From positions 6,596,839 to 6,660,838 of the forward strand of contig NC_087379.1 in the NCBI RefSeq assembly GCF_963675165.1: DNA of 64,000 nucleotides. Reading direction: 5' to 3'. Shown one piece after another: positions 22,480-42,157 of this stretch. The DNA comes from Halichondria panicea. Its lineage: Eukaryota > Porifera > Demospongiae > Suberitida > Halichondriidae. The translations under genes were made by a program, and so were the position numbers. The notes under the pieces were generated by a model. It was not told where the DNA came from. It did not search any database and saw only the letters and a program-made list of their open reading frames with translations. Each line of letters begins with the position of its first letter. Within the stretch, counting starts at the first letter, position 1.

Positions 22480-25375
22480 AGTCCTCTGTGTCTGATAAAT
22501 GTTCCACTTCTTCATTGAGACTAGGCCCAAATACCCAGTCCATTAGTTCGTCCACCTCTTCCACTTCTTCGCCTTCCATTATATCTGATTGTATGCACTC
22601 TTCAAGACTCACTTCTAACATTACGTCATCTGTTACTGCACTTGCTGTATTTGATTGCTCCATGTTTTTGCAATTCACACACTCGCAGCCCTCCGAACAT
22701 AGCGAGTCCTTCTTTTTACATCCACATCGTCCCCGTTGCACAGCCTGTGGTGCATCGGCAGCCTTTTAGGAGGGAAATTACTCGTGTTTGGATTATGCTG
22801 ATGTTCTCCTCTGAGTCCCAAACAATCGTGAGTTCTTTGTCAATAATTTTCCAGCCAAAATTTTCCATGTCAGTAAGGGTGATGGTATTTTTGTCTGCCT
22901 GATTCCACATATGCATAATCCAGCATGTTCTCTTCCAGTGAAAGTGTAGGGCATCAGTAGATGGTATCATTTGGTTTTCAAACTTGGTTCTACTCCATAT
23001 GTTGTCCCTAATACTATCGATCCACTGTGTATATTGCTCTCGTATTGATTTTATAGGATTAATAAATCGTTTGAAGTAGCTAGAAGGTGACTGTGTATCG
23101 AACCCAGAAGCATATTTTTTGAAGTATATCGTTCCAATTAACCTCAAGAATGCTAAAAAGCCTGTATTTGTTGACGTACATTCTGTTGTGTTGTCTGCTA
23201 ACGTGCCTGGGGTGATCGAGTCTCCACGAGTTATGAAATTAGCATTTTCAAAGAATCTTCTTAAAGATGTTGCTTTTCCTATCTCGCTAAAGAATGATAT
23301 ATAATCGCAACCAGATACTGTGTATATGGTCTGAAGTATACTTGGCAGTATTGTTGGATCTAGCTGATTCAAATCGGGGTCTGTTTCTAGGGCGTGATGA
23401 AGCTCCTTTAGATTAATGAACTTGAGCTGCCTTGATGTAATTGGGCTCACTTGTACAATAATCTGTTTCTGTTTCGAACACATTACGGTTAAACCAATGT
23501 TGTAGACATCTGTGTCAGGTGAAACAATCAATATGTTGGTGCAAGGTGTTCTTGTGGCGTGTAGCCATATCCTCATGTCAGTTTCTTCAGCATTGGAGGT
23601 GTATGCAGGTTGAGGTTCCCTCTTGTTGGTTTGTGTGATTGACCATGCTGTGTCTATGATAGCTCCCTCGAATGCTCCTGCAATGTACATGGTTTGCCCT
23701 ATGTTCAGGAAGGAATGCACATTTGCTAGAAAATAGTTCCCCAAGTAGACAACCAACTTTCTTTTACATTCTCGACAATTCAGAAAATTGTTTTGCCACT
23801 TTCCCCTTAAAACAGCCGTGTTGTTATTTATGTCATCACAGTAGTGGTTAGTCGATACATTAGCTGATTCGTCTCTTCGTGCCTGTTCAAAGCATTTGGG
23901 TGTGTTTCCTAGGCGACCTTTGCATTTCATAGCTTTCAATACACCTGTATGTACCTTGTGCTGAATAAAACGGGAAAGTGTATCTGCTGATGTACAAACA
24001 CCCAAACGGTTCAAAATCTTAATCAGCAGTGCCGAGCCTCCTTGGCTTTCTACCACATTCGTAATTAGTTGGTGCAAAGGCCGGGAGCAACGTGCATCAG
24101 TGCAAAACAGAATACAACACAGGATGAAGTATCTGCGTACTTTTTTTTTGTGTGTGTTTGGGTCTCATCCATAGTGATACTCCTCCTTGATTCCCTTACA
24201 GACTGTGTGATAGAGCATATAGCTTTCCATAGTGTTTTGTCCGTCTGTGCAATTTGCTCATCAATTTTTATGTTGTTAAAATCGAAGGGAGCCACCCGTT
24301 CATCTTCTAATTTCTTTCCGATTTCTTGATGAATTATTTTATTCAAACTGTTAAGATGGTCAATTGTAGTGTTAACACTCTTTGGGGTCTCTATGGGATG
24401 TTCAAGTGGCTCTATGACAATAGGTTTTCTTTGTTCCCATAGCAGTCTACTTATAGCTAGAACAAAGTCAGTCTTAGGCCTATACACAAGAGTGCCGTAC
24501 TTCTTAACTTTGCAACTGTATGACATATGATGCCCTAAGTGTGAACTAAGATGGCCTAGAAGACACCTTGCAGTAGTTAGCTCCTTTGCTTGTGAAACAT
24601 GAACACTTAAGTCATCTCCGTTGCATGCAGACAGAATATATCATAAACTGTAGAGAGTAGGGTCACCTCATTTCTTAATAATTTCTGACCAACATAAATT
24701 ACAGTTTTAATCACAGCGTTGTTCACTACACTATCATCTTCATTGGTGTCGATAGAGTCAATTAACGTCACAAGGTCTTTGTCTGTGCTTGTTACTTTTT
24801 GTTGTTCTAAGATTGACAAATGAAATTTGTAGCAACTCATGCAAACCTTGCATGTCTGTATCCTTAATATTACCCTCAAATCCAGTTTTGTCACGGAGGT
24901 GCTGTTCAATTTCAGAAGGGTTAGGGCAGGATCTAGCATTTATGCATTTAAGGGACACGATACACAATTTGTTTGCGTTGGTGAAGAGTAGTGATAGAGC
25001 ATGAAGTAATGGTGCTTGCAGAGTGGTATGGGATTGTTAATATTGTCAGCGGCATTGAGTCCAGTTGCGGCTAGTGCTGATCGAAATATTTCCATTGATA
25101 TGGATTTGCTTGACGCAAATACTTCAGCTGTGCATTCATGTATTACACATTCTCCCTTTTACCTTTCACTTTCTCCCATCTAGGTGTGAAGTCGGGGTCA
25201 GATCCAACTCGTCCGATGTCTCATCTACATGCCTGGCAAACGGGTGCATCTGGAGCTATCAGCAGAGATGTGGCAATTGAGCATGCTGACTCATTTCTCC
25301 ACTGCTGTGGTCTTGTGAATTTGGTATCGCTACCATTGCACAGCTCGCATTGTTCACGCGATTGATTGCAAACTG
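22480..25375 (-). pseudogene. Decayed mobile-element gene: PIN/nuclease-like core with CXC cysteine-rich tail
   Basis: Reading minus-strand from 25,375, a zinc-binding start (C-E-L-C-N-G ... A-P-V-C-Q-A-C-R) is followed by broken frames (24,967-24,607 and 24,526-24,065), a 453-codon open stretch (24,077-22,716) and an 87-codon stretch (22,741-22,478). The core has an E-E-T-D-M-R-I-W-L-H motif, an S-P-D-T-D-V-Y segment and a V-S-G-C-D-Y-I-S-F-F segment. Their spaced acidic residues resemble a PIN/FEN-type nuclease fold. The tail C-R-C-T-T-G-C ... R-C-G-C-K-K-K ... C-E-C-V-N-C-K-N matches the CXC (tesmin/TSO1-like) zinc motif and ends in an acidic segment. Frames change near 24,070 and 22,735 and a stop interrupts the zinc-binding part near 25,230, so it is inactive as sequenced. 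Similar ORFs are repetitive in cnidarian and sponge genomes as I recall; a mobile origin is inferred. I see no terminal repeats. Confidence 0.55.
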
Positions 25376-25658
25376 TTGTCGAAGTTAGAGAACGACAATT
25401 TTCTTCTACTGCTCATAATAAACTGATCTGAAATAATTGTATAAAATTGTATGTTATACATGTTATTCCTTCTACCTACTGTTTTTACTAAGAGTATTGT
25501 GCAGTGTGCAGTGATATGATGTTAAAAAGACTTACATTGTTTAAATTCCACATGGTGTGCAAAACTAACAGCAGTGCATGGTTAATTAGCTATAGAACTG
25601 AGTTTAGACTAAACAAGTGGTGCAAGTAGAGTTCCATACAACAAGATTCAAGGAAGCT

Positions 25659-26605
25659 ATGGTGTATTTATCAGGAGGTAAGTGTGAGTGTGATATTAGC
25701 TGACACACACTCTATACTCTACTGTGTGCAGGTAAAGTCCTTGAGAACAGGTCATGGCTGAGTGTGGACGGTAATCGTTGACTTGTTCTGGGCTGTCATT
25801 AACTTCTTTGTCTTGTTGTAAGTTACACACACCCTGATCATGCCAGTGTGTTTCAACCCTCCCTGCTCTCACAGCTGCAAGACTCTAATAAGCCCTGGAG
25901 CTAGTGCTATTGGACTATCACGCAGCACAGACTATAGGCGATCTGGAGTGTACGTTTATAGTGTCTCTTATACTGTTTTGTATGTTGCCAATTTTAGTAT
26001 TTGTTATGCCTACCTTTGTGTGTGCAGTGCTGATCAAGGGAGACGTATTGGTCGTGTTGAATTGGTAAGGGTGCTGGTGGTGGTGCTGGACCTCCCCCCA
26101 TGGGCGGTGGATGAGGAAGGTATTGTGTGTGTGTGGGTGGTGTGTGGTGTGTGTGGGTGTAGGTGGGTGGTGGATGAGGAAGGTATTGTGTGTGTGTAGG
26201 TGGGTGGTGTGGGTGTGATGTGTTTTGTGATAGGAAGTTGATGCACGTGTTAGGATATCCTTTTTTATAGTGTACATTGACCGCACACAAGCGTGTACTG
26301 TACTGTAGCATGCAATGTACTGTATGTTTCAGCAGACCTATACATTGTACACTGTGTGTGTTATCTGATCATGATCTCACTCTCTCTCTCTCTCTCTCTC
26401 TCCCCTCTGTAGAGGAACCAGTCGTAACTGGGACAGCCCCAACATGTGGTCAATAGACTCTGCTCCATTCTACAGTAATGACATCACCTCTGATATGAGC
26501 CCCCTACCTATCAGCAGTGGCACCACCGACCCAACCTCACCCTCCGAGGAGACCACACTCTCAACCACGACCTATGACCTCTTTGAGAACATGGAGCTTG
26601 AGTAA
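25659..26605 (+). pseudogene. SELENOK: Selenoprotein K-like gene, copy 1 (frameshifted)
   Basis: Exons: 25659-25677, 25732-25817, 25875-25949, 26028-26119 and 26413-26605. The product starts MVYLSGGKVLENRSW, then has the membrane segment IVDLFWAVINFFVLFCKTLI, an S-R-S-T-D-Y-R-R-S-G stretch, and R-R-I-G-R-V. TGA at 26112-26114 falls at the selenocysteine position (P-P-M-G-G-G-U-G-R in copy 2). SELENOK is a small ER-membrane protein that partners DHHC6 in palmitoylation. Two lesions are seen: one extra base at about 25770 between the N-terminus and membrane segment, shared with copy 2, and a 5-nt insertion (aattg) in exon 4 at about 26060. The fifth exon adds an S/T-rich tail in frame after the Sec codon. 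AATAAA occurs at 26924-26929. I could not identify a SECIS element. Confidence 0.65.
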
Positions 26606-27466
26606 CGCTGATAGTTCTTTCCTGGACCAACAGAAATCTGAACCCCCACAAAGCAAGACTGAGTAAAGCCTCTGATCTACTGCAACGATTTTGGACTATG
26701 AATTTTGGATACCGATTTCAACTTAACCTCATTTCAATTGAGTTGTCTGCTGTTAGCTCTAGTATCAGCATTTTAGCGAGTGATTATATAGCCAGCTATC
26801 TAGTTTATTATTGTTATCGTGTAGCTACTAGTAGATCGTTCAGTTGTCATTTTGAGAGCTGTATGTGTTTAGTAGCTAGCTGATGACATTATTGTGTCTT
26901 GGCATTATATGAATTAACCATTTAATAAACGTAGTAGACTAGCACGTGCGGCCCTCGGGCCTAAGTCACTACTGAGCCAATTCAATATATATCCAATGTG
27001 CAACAATTTTGACCTGCTGGGTAATATACTTACATGCACACCGTAATCGTTCTAATCAGTAAAAAATAATTATTTTTCTAGAAACGATGTACGAAAAAAA
27101 TTGATTTTATAGTATGGTAGTATATGGGCGTTATAAGGAGGGCGTCCTAACCGAGGCTAGTTCTATATATAATTATAATGATTACGGTACATACAAGGAA
27201 TGTATAGACAGAATATAATAATTATATACATGAGGTGATAAGCTACTATAAACATTAAACTAGCTGTTATTACACAGCCAACAATCCATGTATGGTATGG
27301 GGGATAATAGAACCATCATAATTAAATACGTTACTGGTATTGCGTATATATATATTATTATATTAGACATTCAAATTATAATACAAACAAACCGATTCAT
27401 ACATAACAGGCACAAAACAAATAAGGCTAAAATAACAATAATTATAATTATGATCAAGTGTACAGT
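26606..27466. other. Convergent 3' region between SELENOK copy 1 and gene B
   Basis: Holds the putative SELENOK 3' UTR (AATAAA at 26924-26929) and AT-rich spacer. It is closely matched by 58,022-58,731, showing that the SELENOK and Death-domain gene ends were duplicated together. No further gene is seen. Confidence 0.6.
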
Positions 27467-36125
<8,659 letters not shown>

Positions 36126-36326
36126 TTTCTTGGATAGTAGCCACGCCCCTTTGTTTGGACCCCTCCTAATTACTGACATTCATGCTTGATCAACAGTTTC
36201 ACAGCTTCAGCTCAAACATGTGCAACAATTAAGTGAGTACATGTATAAATTCAAGTACAAAAAGAATGATGGTATGCACAATCGTAATAATCATAATTAT
36301 GTATATGTACGTACGTGTAGACAAAC
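36126..36326. promoter_or_regulatory. Upstream region of gene B
   Basis: Immediately 5' of the gene B ATG is CCACGCCCCTTTG on the plus strand (about 36,141-36,153), a KLF/Sp-type GC box. A similar ACGCCCCTTTA occurs 5' of gene C. The promoter role is inferred. Confidence 0.35.
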
Positions 36327-36629
36327 TACGTGTACTTGCTATCTAATTGTGTGACCAAGTCAGTGTGTAGTGGGCCATGGGTTGAGTCTGAGAGTGGAGA
36401 CAAACTCGTGGTACTTGTGGGGGTGGTGTTTGACCACACCCAGCAGGGCAGTGTACAGTCTGGTGGCCTTCTCTCTTGGTCTCATTTACATACTCGTTGG
36501 GTTTCTCAAGATTGGACACAGTGATGAGCCCAGCTGACAGGAGGTGGAGGGCCAAGGCCTTCGGGTCCTCAGAGAGTGACTGGACTATCTTCTCACTGCA
36601 GCTCACCAGCACACTGTAGCCAGCGTTAC
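36327..36629 (-). pseudogene. CARD-like exon copy with 2-bp deletion
   Basis: Close copy of the gene A CARD exon with its intron flank. A CT dinucleotide is missing at about 36,470, so the frame leaves the CARD sequence after N-E-T-K-R-E; a small insertion near 36,375 also differs. The nearest upstream minus-strand exons belong to a PA2G4 fragment, not to an ankyrin gene, so this is a stranded relic. Confidence 0.7.
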
Positions 36630-36769
36630 CTGCAGGAGAGAGGAAATGGTTAGAGCATGATACGCCCACACACTGGAGACCTAAGTACATGTAATGTGAA
36701 CAAATAGACTCAGTACATGTACAATACACTGTATATGGCTGGTAGTACACAATAGGAGGAAGTGGAAAG

Positions 36770-37500
36770 GCATGTTGTAAAAGGAGGAATGCGGAATGGA
36801 ACGGAATAAAGAACGACAGATATGAAGAGCAAGCATTAGCTATTTTCTATACACTAAAAAATTAAATACGTAAGAATTTAAGTTATGGCAGCTAAAAGAG
36901 TCCTAATTAAACGGAGGGGGGGTTGAACAACTGTCAATGGCCGTAACTGATCCAATTTCACAATTTTGATGAGTTTTTAAAGAGACCTTCATACTTTCTA
37001 AACATTAAATACAGGGAATTCAAGTTATGCATGGCAGCTAAAAGATTCCCCGAACCATTAATTAACGGATGGGGGGGGGGTTGCAGTTTAATGGCCGTAA
37101 CCAAGAGCTCTTGCCATAAATAAGCATCATTGTCAATGATTTTCTAAAAGCTCAATGGTTTGGGGACTCTTTTAGCTGCCATAACTTGAATTCCCTGTAT
37201 TTAAAAGTATACTGTATAGTAATGCTTGCTCTTCATATCTGTTGTTAAGGGTTAGGGTAAACTTCTCTGCATGTGATTAGGGCATGACTGAGCTGAAGCT
37301 ATGACTGGTGGCTAGGCCACGTCTTTACCCCTAGTACTTAATTAGGGGAGCAATAGAAACGCCTGATTATTATTTAACTAGTGGGTTGATTAATTAGAGG
37401 GGCTACCTAACTAGTCATCAAACATGGTCCGGCTCACCCTCCAAGGAGCAATTAAACGGAGGGGGGGGGTTTCAATAGCCGTAACTAGTATCATTGATCT
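36770..37500. repeat. Inverted-repeat DNA with G-runs
   Basis: The segment at about 37,004-37,060 (ttaaatacagggaattcaag, then gcagctaaaagattcccc) is repeated inverted at about 37,148-37,202, forming a foldback. Runs of 7-10 G occur near 36,913, 37,072 and 37,462. No gene is seen. Confidence 0.55.
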
Positions 37501-37602
37501 AATTTCCAAATTTTTACAAACAGACCTTGGAACAGGTTTAAAGGAATTTTCCATGAAATAACTGACTGTCCTAATTAATAGAGCTAATTTGTATGTACTC
37601 AC

Positions 37603-38590
37603 ATTCAGTTGAGGAGGGTCTTCCAGTTTCAGCTGTGAAGACACTAGCTCATGCAGGGTCAAAGGAGCCACTGGTGAGTCTGTGGGGAATGACAATCACT
37701 GAATGTTGTAGTGTACACACAATCAAACCAATACAGTGCATGAACACACCAGACAAACAATGGCAATGATGTCATACGTACGTACACCTCAAACTTCATG
37801 CACTACAGAACGCTGTCATACACACAGCCTGCACTACACAACATGAATTGTACAGGCAGGAGAGTTTCAGATGTTCACCTTTGTGGTCCATTGGGCATTA
37901 GCAGCAGAGTGAACTTCATCTGTGCAACATACTCACCTACACAGGAAACACAGTACCAACATCAATATGAATACCAGTGGAACCTCTGATAAAGGACCCT
38001 CTGAATAAAGGACACTCAATTAAACATCTCTCTGTGTAGCTACAAAGGACATTGCTTCAGTCTACAAAATCACTTTCCTACATTATAGGTACCACTGAAT
38101 AAAGAACCACCTCAGGCTCAATACAGAGAACAAACGTCACAAATAAATGCTGCACACATTTTCAGAGGTTTCACTTTACTGCAGATACAGACTATCCAGG
38201 CACTAGATTTAAACACTTGTTAGCTGTGTAGTAACCAAGGTATGAAGGTTCAGAGTACATAGTCACCGTGTTTCTCGTAGATGATGGTAGGGCTCCACTA
38301 GGTTGTGGTTGACACACTCCACCAATCCCATCCTCGCCTTGACCTCCTCCTCACACACTCTAATTAACAGAAGGAATATTCAAATGACAACCGACTTATA
38401 TGCCTGCATGTACAGTGAGCAAATGGTAGCAATGAAATGTGAATTTCCAACAGAAGTAAATCTGCTATTAGCTACTACAAAACTAGCTCACGTTAACAAC
38501 CACTTGTAATTAAAGTGACCAGATTGTAAATGTGTACATTTTAAAGGGCTAGTATTGAGACAGTACTCGTCACCTCAGTGATAATGGCAA
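37603..38590 (-). pseudogene. PA2G4: PA2G4 (EBP1) C-terminal fragment, copy 1
   Basis: Exons 38267-38359, 37879-37936 and 37603-37679, with a remnant of one more at about 38,574-38,590 (P-L-S-L-R). They encode EEEVKARMGLVEC, then EYVAQMKFTLLLMPNGPQR, then L-T-S-G-S-F-D-P and, after a frameshift, ELVSSQLKLEDPPQLN. This matches the C-terminal part of PA2G4, a methionine-aminopeptidase-fold ribosome-associated protein. Loss of 5 nt in the first exon relative to copy 2 and a frameshift in the last exon show that it is not functional. It abuts an unrelated exon at about 38,595. Confidence 0.7.
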
Positions 38591-38609
38591 TCAACTACGG
38601 ACAACTCAC

Positions 38610-39178
38610 ATGATTGAATTTGGCAAAGTCTTGTGGGAACATAGCGATGCCAATGGTGTAGTCCTCCTCCACTGTGATGTACTGGACTGAGCGGACTCGA
38701 TGCTGATCGATACAATCACCGACTCAATGGAGTAAAATGCGATGACTGCTGCAATCACCATTAGCAGGAAGTAGAGTGGAGCCAGGAGGGTAAGTTTCGG
38801 CTTGTCTTCACAGCTTCGTCGATAAATAGTTTGATGAGGCGGTGCTGCGTCTTCATCGTCACTACCACTCCGATCGTTCTCTTCAGCTCTTCTTCTGTTC
38901 AATTCTTTCTCAAATAGCTGTAAAAAAAGAGTTAAGTGTTAAACTTGAACATGATAAAAGTACAATTCATCAAGTTGTATAATTATTAACAAACAAACAT
39001 GTACCTCACTGAAGGAAGACACTGACACCACTGAAGATCTGTTGTACAATGGCCTCCTGGTATCATCATCATCCATATCACTGTTATCATCCTTGTTGTG
39101 ACCAGCTTGTATGCTTCCATAGGTTGAATGGTATCCCATTTCTCCAGGGAGAACCAAACTCCTTGTTTCCAGTGACAT
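38610..39178 (-). pseudogene. PACC1/TMEM206-like channel, first two exons only
   Basis: Exon 1 (39005-39178) starts MSLETRSLVLPGEMGYHS and is acidic. Exon 2 (38610-38917) encodes a cytosolic segment and one membrane helix, LLAPLYFLLMVIAAVIAFYS, followed after a frame change by S-V-Q-Y-I-T-V and Y-T-I-G-I-A-M-F-P. PACC1, the proton-activated chloride channel, has a first helix then S-V-x-Y-x-x-V and G-I-A-L-Y-P in its extracellular domain. The remaining exons are absent: left of 38,600 is PA2G4 sequence. It may be a 5' fragment left by rearrangement. Identity is moderately supported. Confidence 0.5.
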
Positions 39179-40051
39179 TTTCTCTGTGTGTCTGTCTGTA
39201 CCAGAGATACAAAAGAAAGGGGATTGGAAACGACCGCCCACGCCCTATGTAAAAGGACTGACATCCGGTGAAGCACTCCGTGTAATTATTGCGCTCGCAA
39301 ATAATTACATGGAGGACTGCGCTACGGTTTTGTATCCCTGGTTTCTAGCTCTCCTATCCACTAGAGATCACTCAGGGCCTGGGAGATACTTGAGAGAAGT
39401 AAGCTTATACCACTGACAAGCTCTAAGTCCGTTGTCTTTACTCTGTTTCCAATTTTTTTGAGTTTAGCTTGAATTACTCTATGTCAACTTTTCTCTGTCC
39501 CTCCTGTGAAGTCAAAACAGCAAAGGACATTGCTTGACTTGGTTATTATGTATCTAAGTGCTACATAGAATGGCTTCATGCTATAAATAAGCTGTACTGT
39601 TCATAAGCGTTTGCAGTATAGTCCTTTAAACTGCTTTAGTATACTTTTAGACACACCACGGGCCTGTCCCTCCTACGACTTCATAGTAAAGGCTATTTCT
39701 TCTTGCATAGCATTTATTTGTCTAGTAATAGTGGCTGCGTTGCTTAGTCGACTTTTTAGAGCTAAATTCTCTTTACTTTTTAGAAAAATCAACATTAAAA
39801 ATGATCAATTTCACTGTTTCTATGTACAGCACATTGTAGAGCAGTCAAGACAGGTAATGAGCATGCTGACTATAAATATAATCCTTTGTAGTTTTAGCCA
39901 CGCCCTATAACGCGGAATGCTTCACACAATTGTATCTCTGGTCTGTACTGTGGGTCGAGTTCGAGTTAGTCGAGCGCCGCCGCCCTCCTTGAAGGCAACG
40001 GTAGAGGGCGGCGGCGCCCGACTAAGTTCGAGTGTGGTCTTCTTGCAGTTT
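39179..40051. other. Intergenic region with GC-rich hairpin
   Basis: Mostly plain sequence between divergent genes. At 39966-40024 is a GC-rich inverted repeat: arms TTAGTCGAGCGCCGCCGCCCT and its complement at 40004-40024, one mismatch in 21 bp, 17-nt loop. No gene is recognised. Confidence 0.6.
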
Positions 40052-40115
40052 GGGAAAGGTCGTCTATACAAGGAAGTGTAGAGTGAAACAGCTTCTTCCT
40101 TAGACGACCTTTCCC
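40052..40115. repeat. Perfect 15-bp inverted repeat upstream of the SDR gene
   Basis: GGGAAAGGTCGTCTA (40052-40066) and TAGACGACCTTTCCC (40101-40115) are separated by 34 nt, about 50 nt before the ATG. Only the right arm is included in the 557-bp duplication. Confidence 0.8.
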
Positions 40116-41204
40116 TTACTTTCATCTAATATTTCAACTTTGTCAAATTATGCTGCATGAAAAATGGCATCTAAAATCAAGGTAGCAATTACTGGAGCCA
40201 CAGGGAGGACTTCTTGCTCCTTGGTGTGCAAGATTCTGACTGCGAAGGATTGTTTCGATGTTCCAAAATGCCTTCTAAGGTCTATCGCTAAAGCAAAAGA
40301 GAAGTATGAAGATGTATGGGGCGAGTTGAAAGGCAACTGCCACGAAGTGGATATCACTGCTGATAACAGCACAGATGTCATGACAGAGCTTTTCAAGGAC
40401 TGCAATGCTCTAGTTATTCGTTGTTGTAGGATTCAAAGACGGGAGAGTTTTTTTCTTGCCTGATGACGGAACAAATAAAGGTTTATTATTTTATACAAAT
40501 TACAGTGCACATTAATTTTTTCATATGCTATACATTAGAGTCTATACTTGTAAAGCTGTTTCCATTGCAACGTTTTCCTACTGTGCAGGTAGTCCTGAGT
40601 TGGTGGATTGGATTGGTCAGCAACGTCAAGTTGATGCAGCGAAGAGAGCTTCTTCCTTAGACGACCTTTCCCTTACTTTCATCTAATATTTCAACTTTGT
40701 CAAATTATGCTGCATGAAAAATGGCATCTAAAATCAAGGTAGCAATTACTGGAGCCACAGGGAGGACTTCTTGCTCCTTGGTGTGCAAGATTCTGACTGC
40801 GAAGGATTGTTTCGATGTTCCAAAATGCCTTCTAAGGTCTATCGCTAAAGCAAAAGAGAAGTATGAAGATGTATGGGGCGAGTTGAAAGGCAACTGCCAC
40901 GAAGTGGATATCACTGCTGATAACAGCACAGATGTCATGACAGAGCTTTTCAAGGACTGCAATGCTCTAGTTATTCGTTGTTGTAGGATTCAAAGACGGG
41001 AGAGTTTTTTTCTTGCCTGATGACGGAACAAATAAAGGTTTATTATTTTATACAAATTACAGTGCACATTAATTTTTTCATATGCTATACATTAGAGTCT
41101 ATACTTGTAAAGCTGTTTCCATTGCAACGTTTTCCTACTGTGCAGGTAGTCCTGAGTTGGTGGATTGGATTGGTCAGCAACGTCAAGTTGATGCAGCGAA
41201 GAGA
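40091..41204 (+). repeat. Perfect 557-bp tandem duplication across the SDR gene 5' half
   Basis: 40091-40647 and 40648-41204 are the same sequence (first codons at 40164 and 40721). The breakpoints share agct, consistent with microhomology-mediated duplication. Absence of differences means it is very recent or an assembly artefact. Confidence 0.85.
40164..40660 (+). pseudogene. Truncated duplicate of the SDR gene 5' end
   Basis: Carries the full first exon (starts MASKIKVAITGATGRTSCSL), the intron and the first part of the second exon. It is cut off at ELVDWIG...AAKRA by the tandem junction. Its first exon could in principle splice to the intact downstream second exon. Confidence 0.65.
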
Positions 41205-41597
41205 GCTGGCGTTGCACATGTAGTGATGGTTGGATCAATGGGAACAACAAAAGCTGCTCCGGACGAATTTATGGGGTGTTTCAAGTACAAGCGACAATCC
41301 GAAGATTATCTGATCAAGAGTGGCCTCACCTACACTATCGTGAACCCGTGTATGCTCGTGGATGGAGAAGAAGGAACAAGGGAACTTGTTTTCAGCAAGA
41401 GTGATAAACTAAATTTCAGTGGATCCTCCAAAGAGTATCAAGTGGCTAGGAAGACTGTAGCAGAAGTTGTACTTCAGACACTGCTTGTGCCTGAGGCTAA
41501 GCATAAAGCATTTGATTTGCTCGGTCGTGTTGAGATACCGCCTACAAAAGCTGTCGACTATGTTGCTGTTTTCAAGGAGATGACTCCTGGACTTTAA
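40721..41597 (+). CDS. NAD(P)-binding atypical SDR, NmrA/At5g02240-like
   Basis: The first exon begins at ATG 40721 and encodes a Rossmann start K-V-A-I-T-G-A-T-G-R-T. The second runs 41146-41597 after a tactgtgcag acceptor and encodes SPELVDWIGQQRQVDAAKRA, HVVMVGSMGTTKAAP, Y-K-R-Q-S-E-D-Y-L and a C-terminal substrate lobe. The order GxxGxxG, V-D-W-I-G-Q, V-G-S-M-G and W/Y-K-R is that of the plant At5g02240-type atypical short-chain dehydrogenases, which bind NADP; the substrate is unknown. The first-exon donor is unclear (phase 1 at about 40961 fits but is weak), and the usual T-S-A-V-P loop is not visible, so the model may miss a small exon. ATTAAA occurs at about 41635. Confidence 0.65.
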
Positions 41598-41739
41598 GGA
41601 CAGACTTTTATATCTGTATGCATGTCATATCTAGAATTAAACTCTTGATATTTTAAGCTGTAAGTTTTTAACGTTTGAAAATGGGGAATGATTATTGGTA
41701 TATGAACTATATCATTATACTGTTTCTCAAAACAAACTG

Positions 41740-41927
41740 TATAGCGGGTAATTTTCGTGGGGTAAACAAATCGTTCAACTCGAAAAACGGTGGTTTTCGT
41801 GAGTAAAAAGTTCGTTTAGTCTTGTGGCTGCACTGCATTCCTACGTTCCAGCTACATTAAAATTTCGTGGAGGTCAGGTTGTCCATGAAAATAACAAATA
41901 TTTTACCCCACGAAAATTACACGCTAT
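41740..41927. mobile_element. TATAGCGGGTAA-TIR MITE; second copy 45,825-46,037
   Basis: The ends TATAGCGGGTAATTTTCGTG and TTTACCCCACGAAAATTAC...GCTATA are inverted repeats of about 27 bp. Half-copies lie at about 43,436 and 49,270. Confidence 0.7.
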
Positions 41928-42157
41928 ATGGTAGTTCACATAATTATATATAATATATACTAGAGTCAAAAATCAACCTTTCCCGTAGATAGATATAATA
42001 TTATAGTCATGAGAAGATATTCCATATAATTATAATTCTATACATCATCTAAATAAAACTGAAATGTTATATATTAATTTTGTGCACCCAATTGCAAACT
42101 TTACCAACATGAAAAAATACAGGTCGATTACAAAACAAATAATATGCTACACATGTA

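Noticed and set aside
22488-22902. Plus-strand ORFs over the CXC region
   Set aside because: They are antisense of the acidic and cysteine-rich tail of the decayed element ORF.
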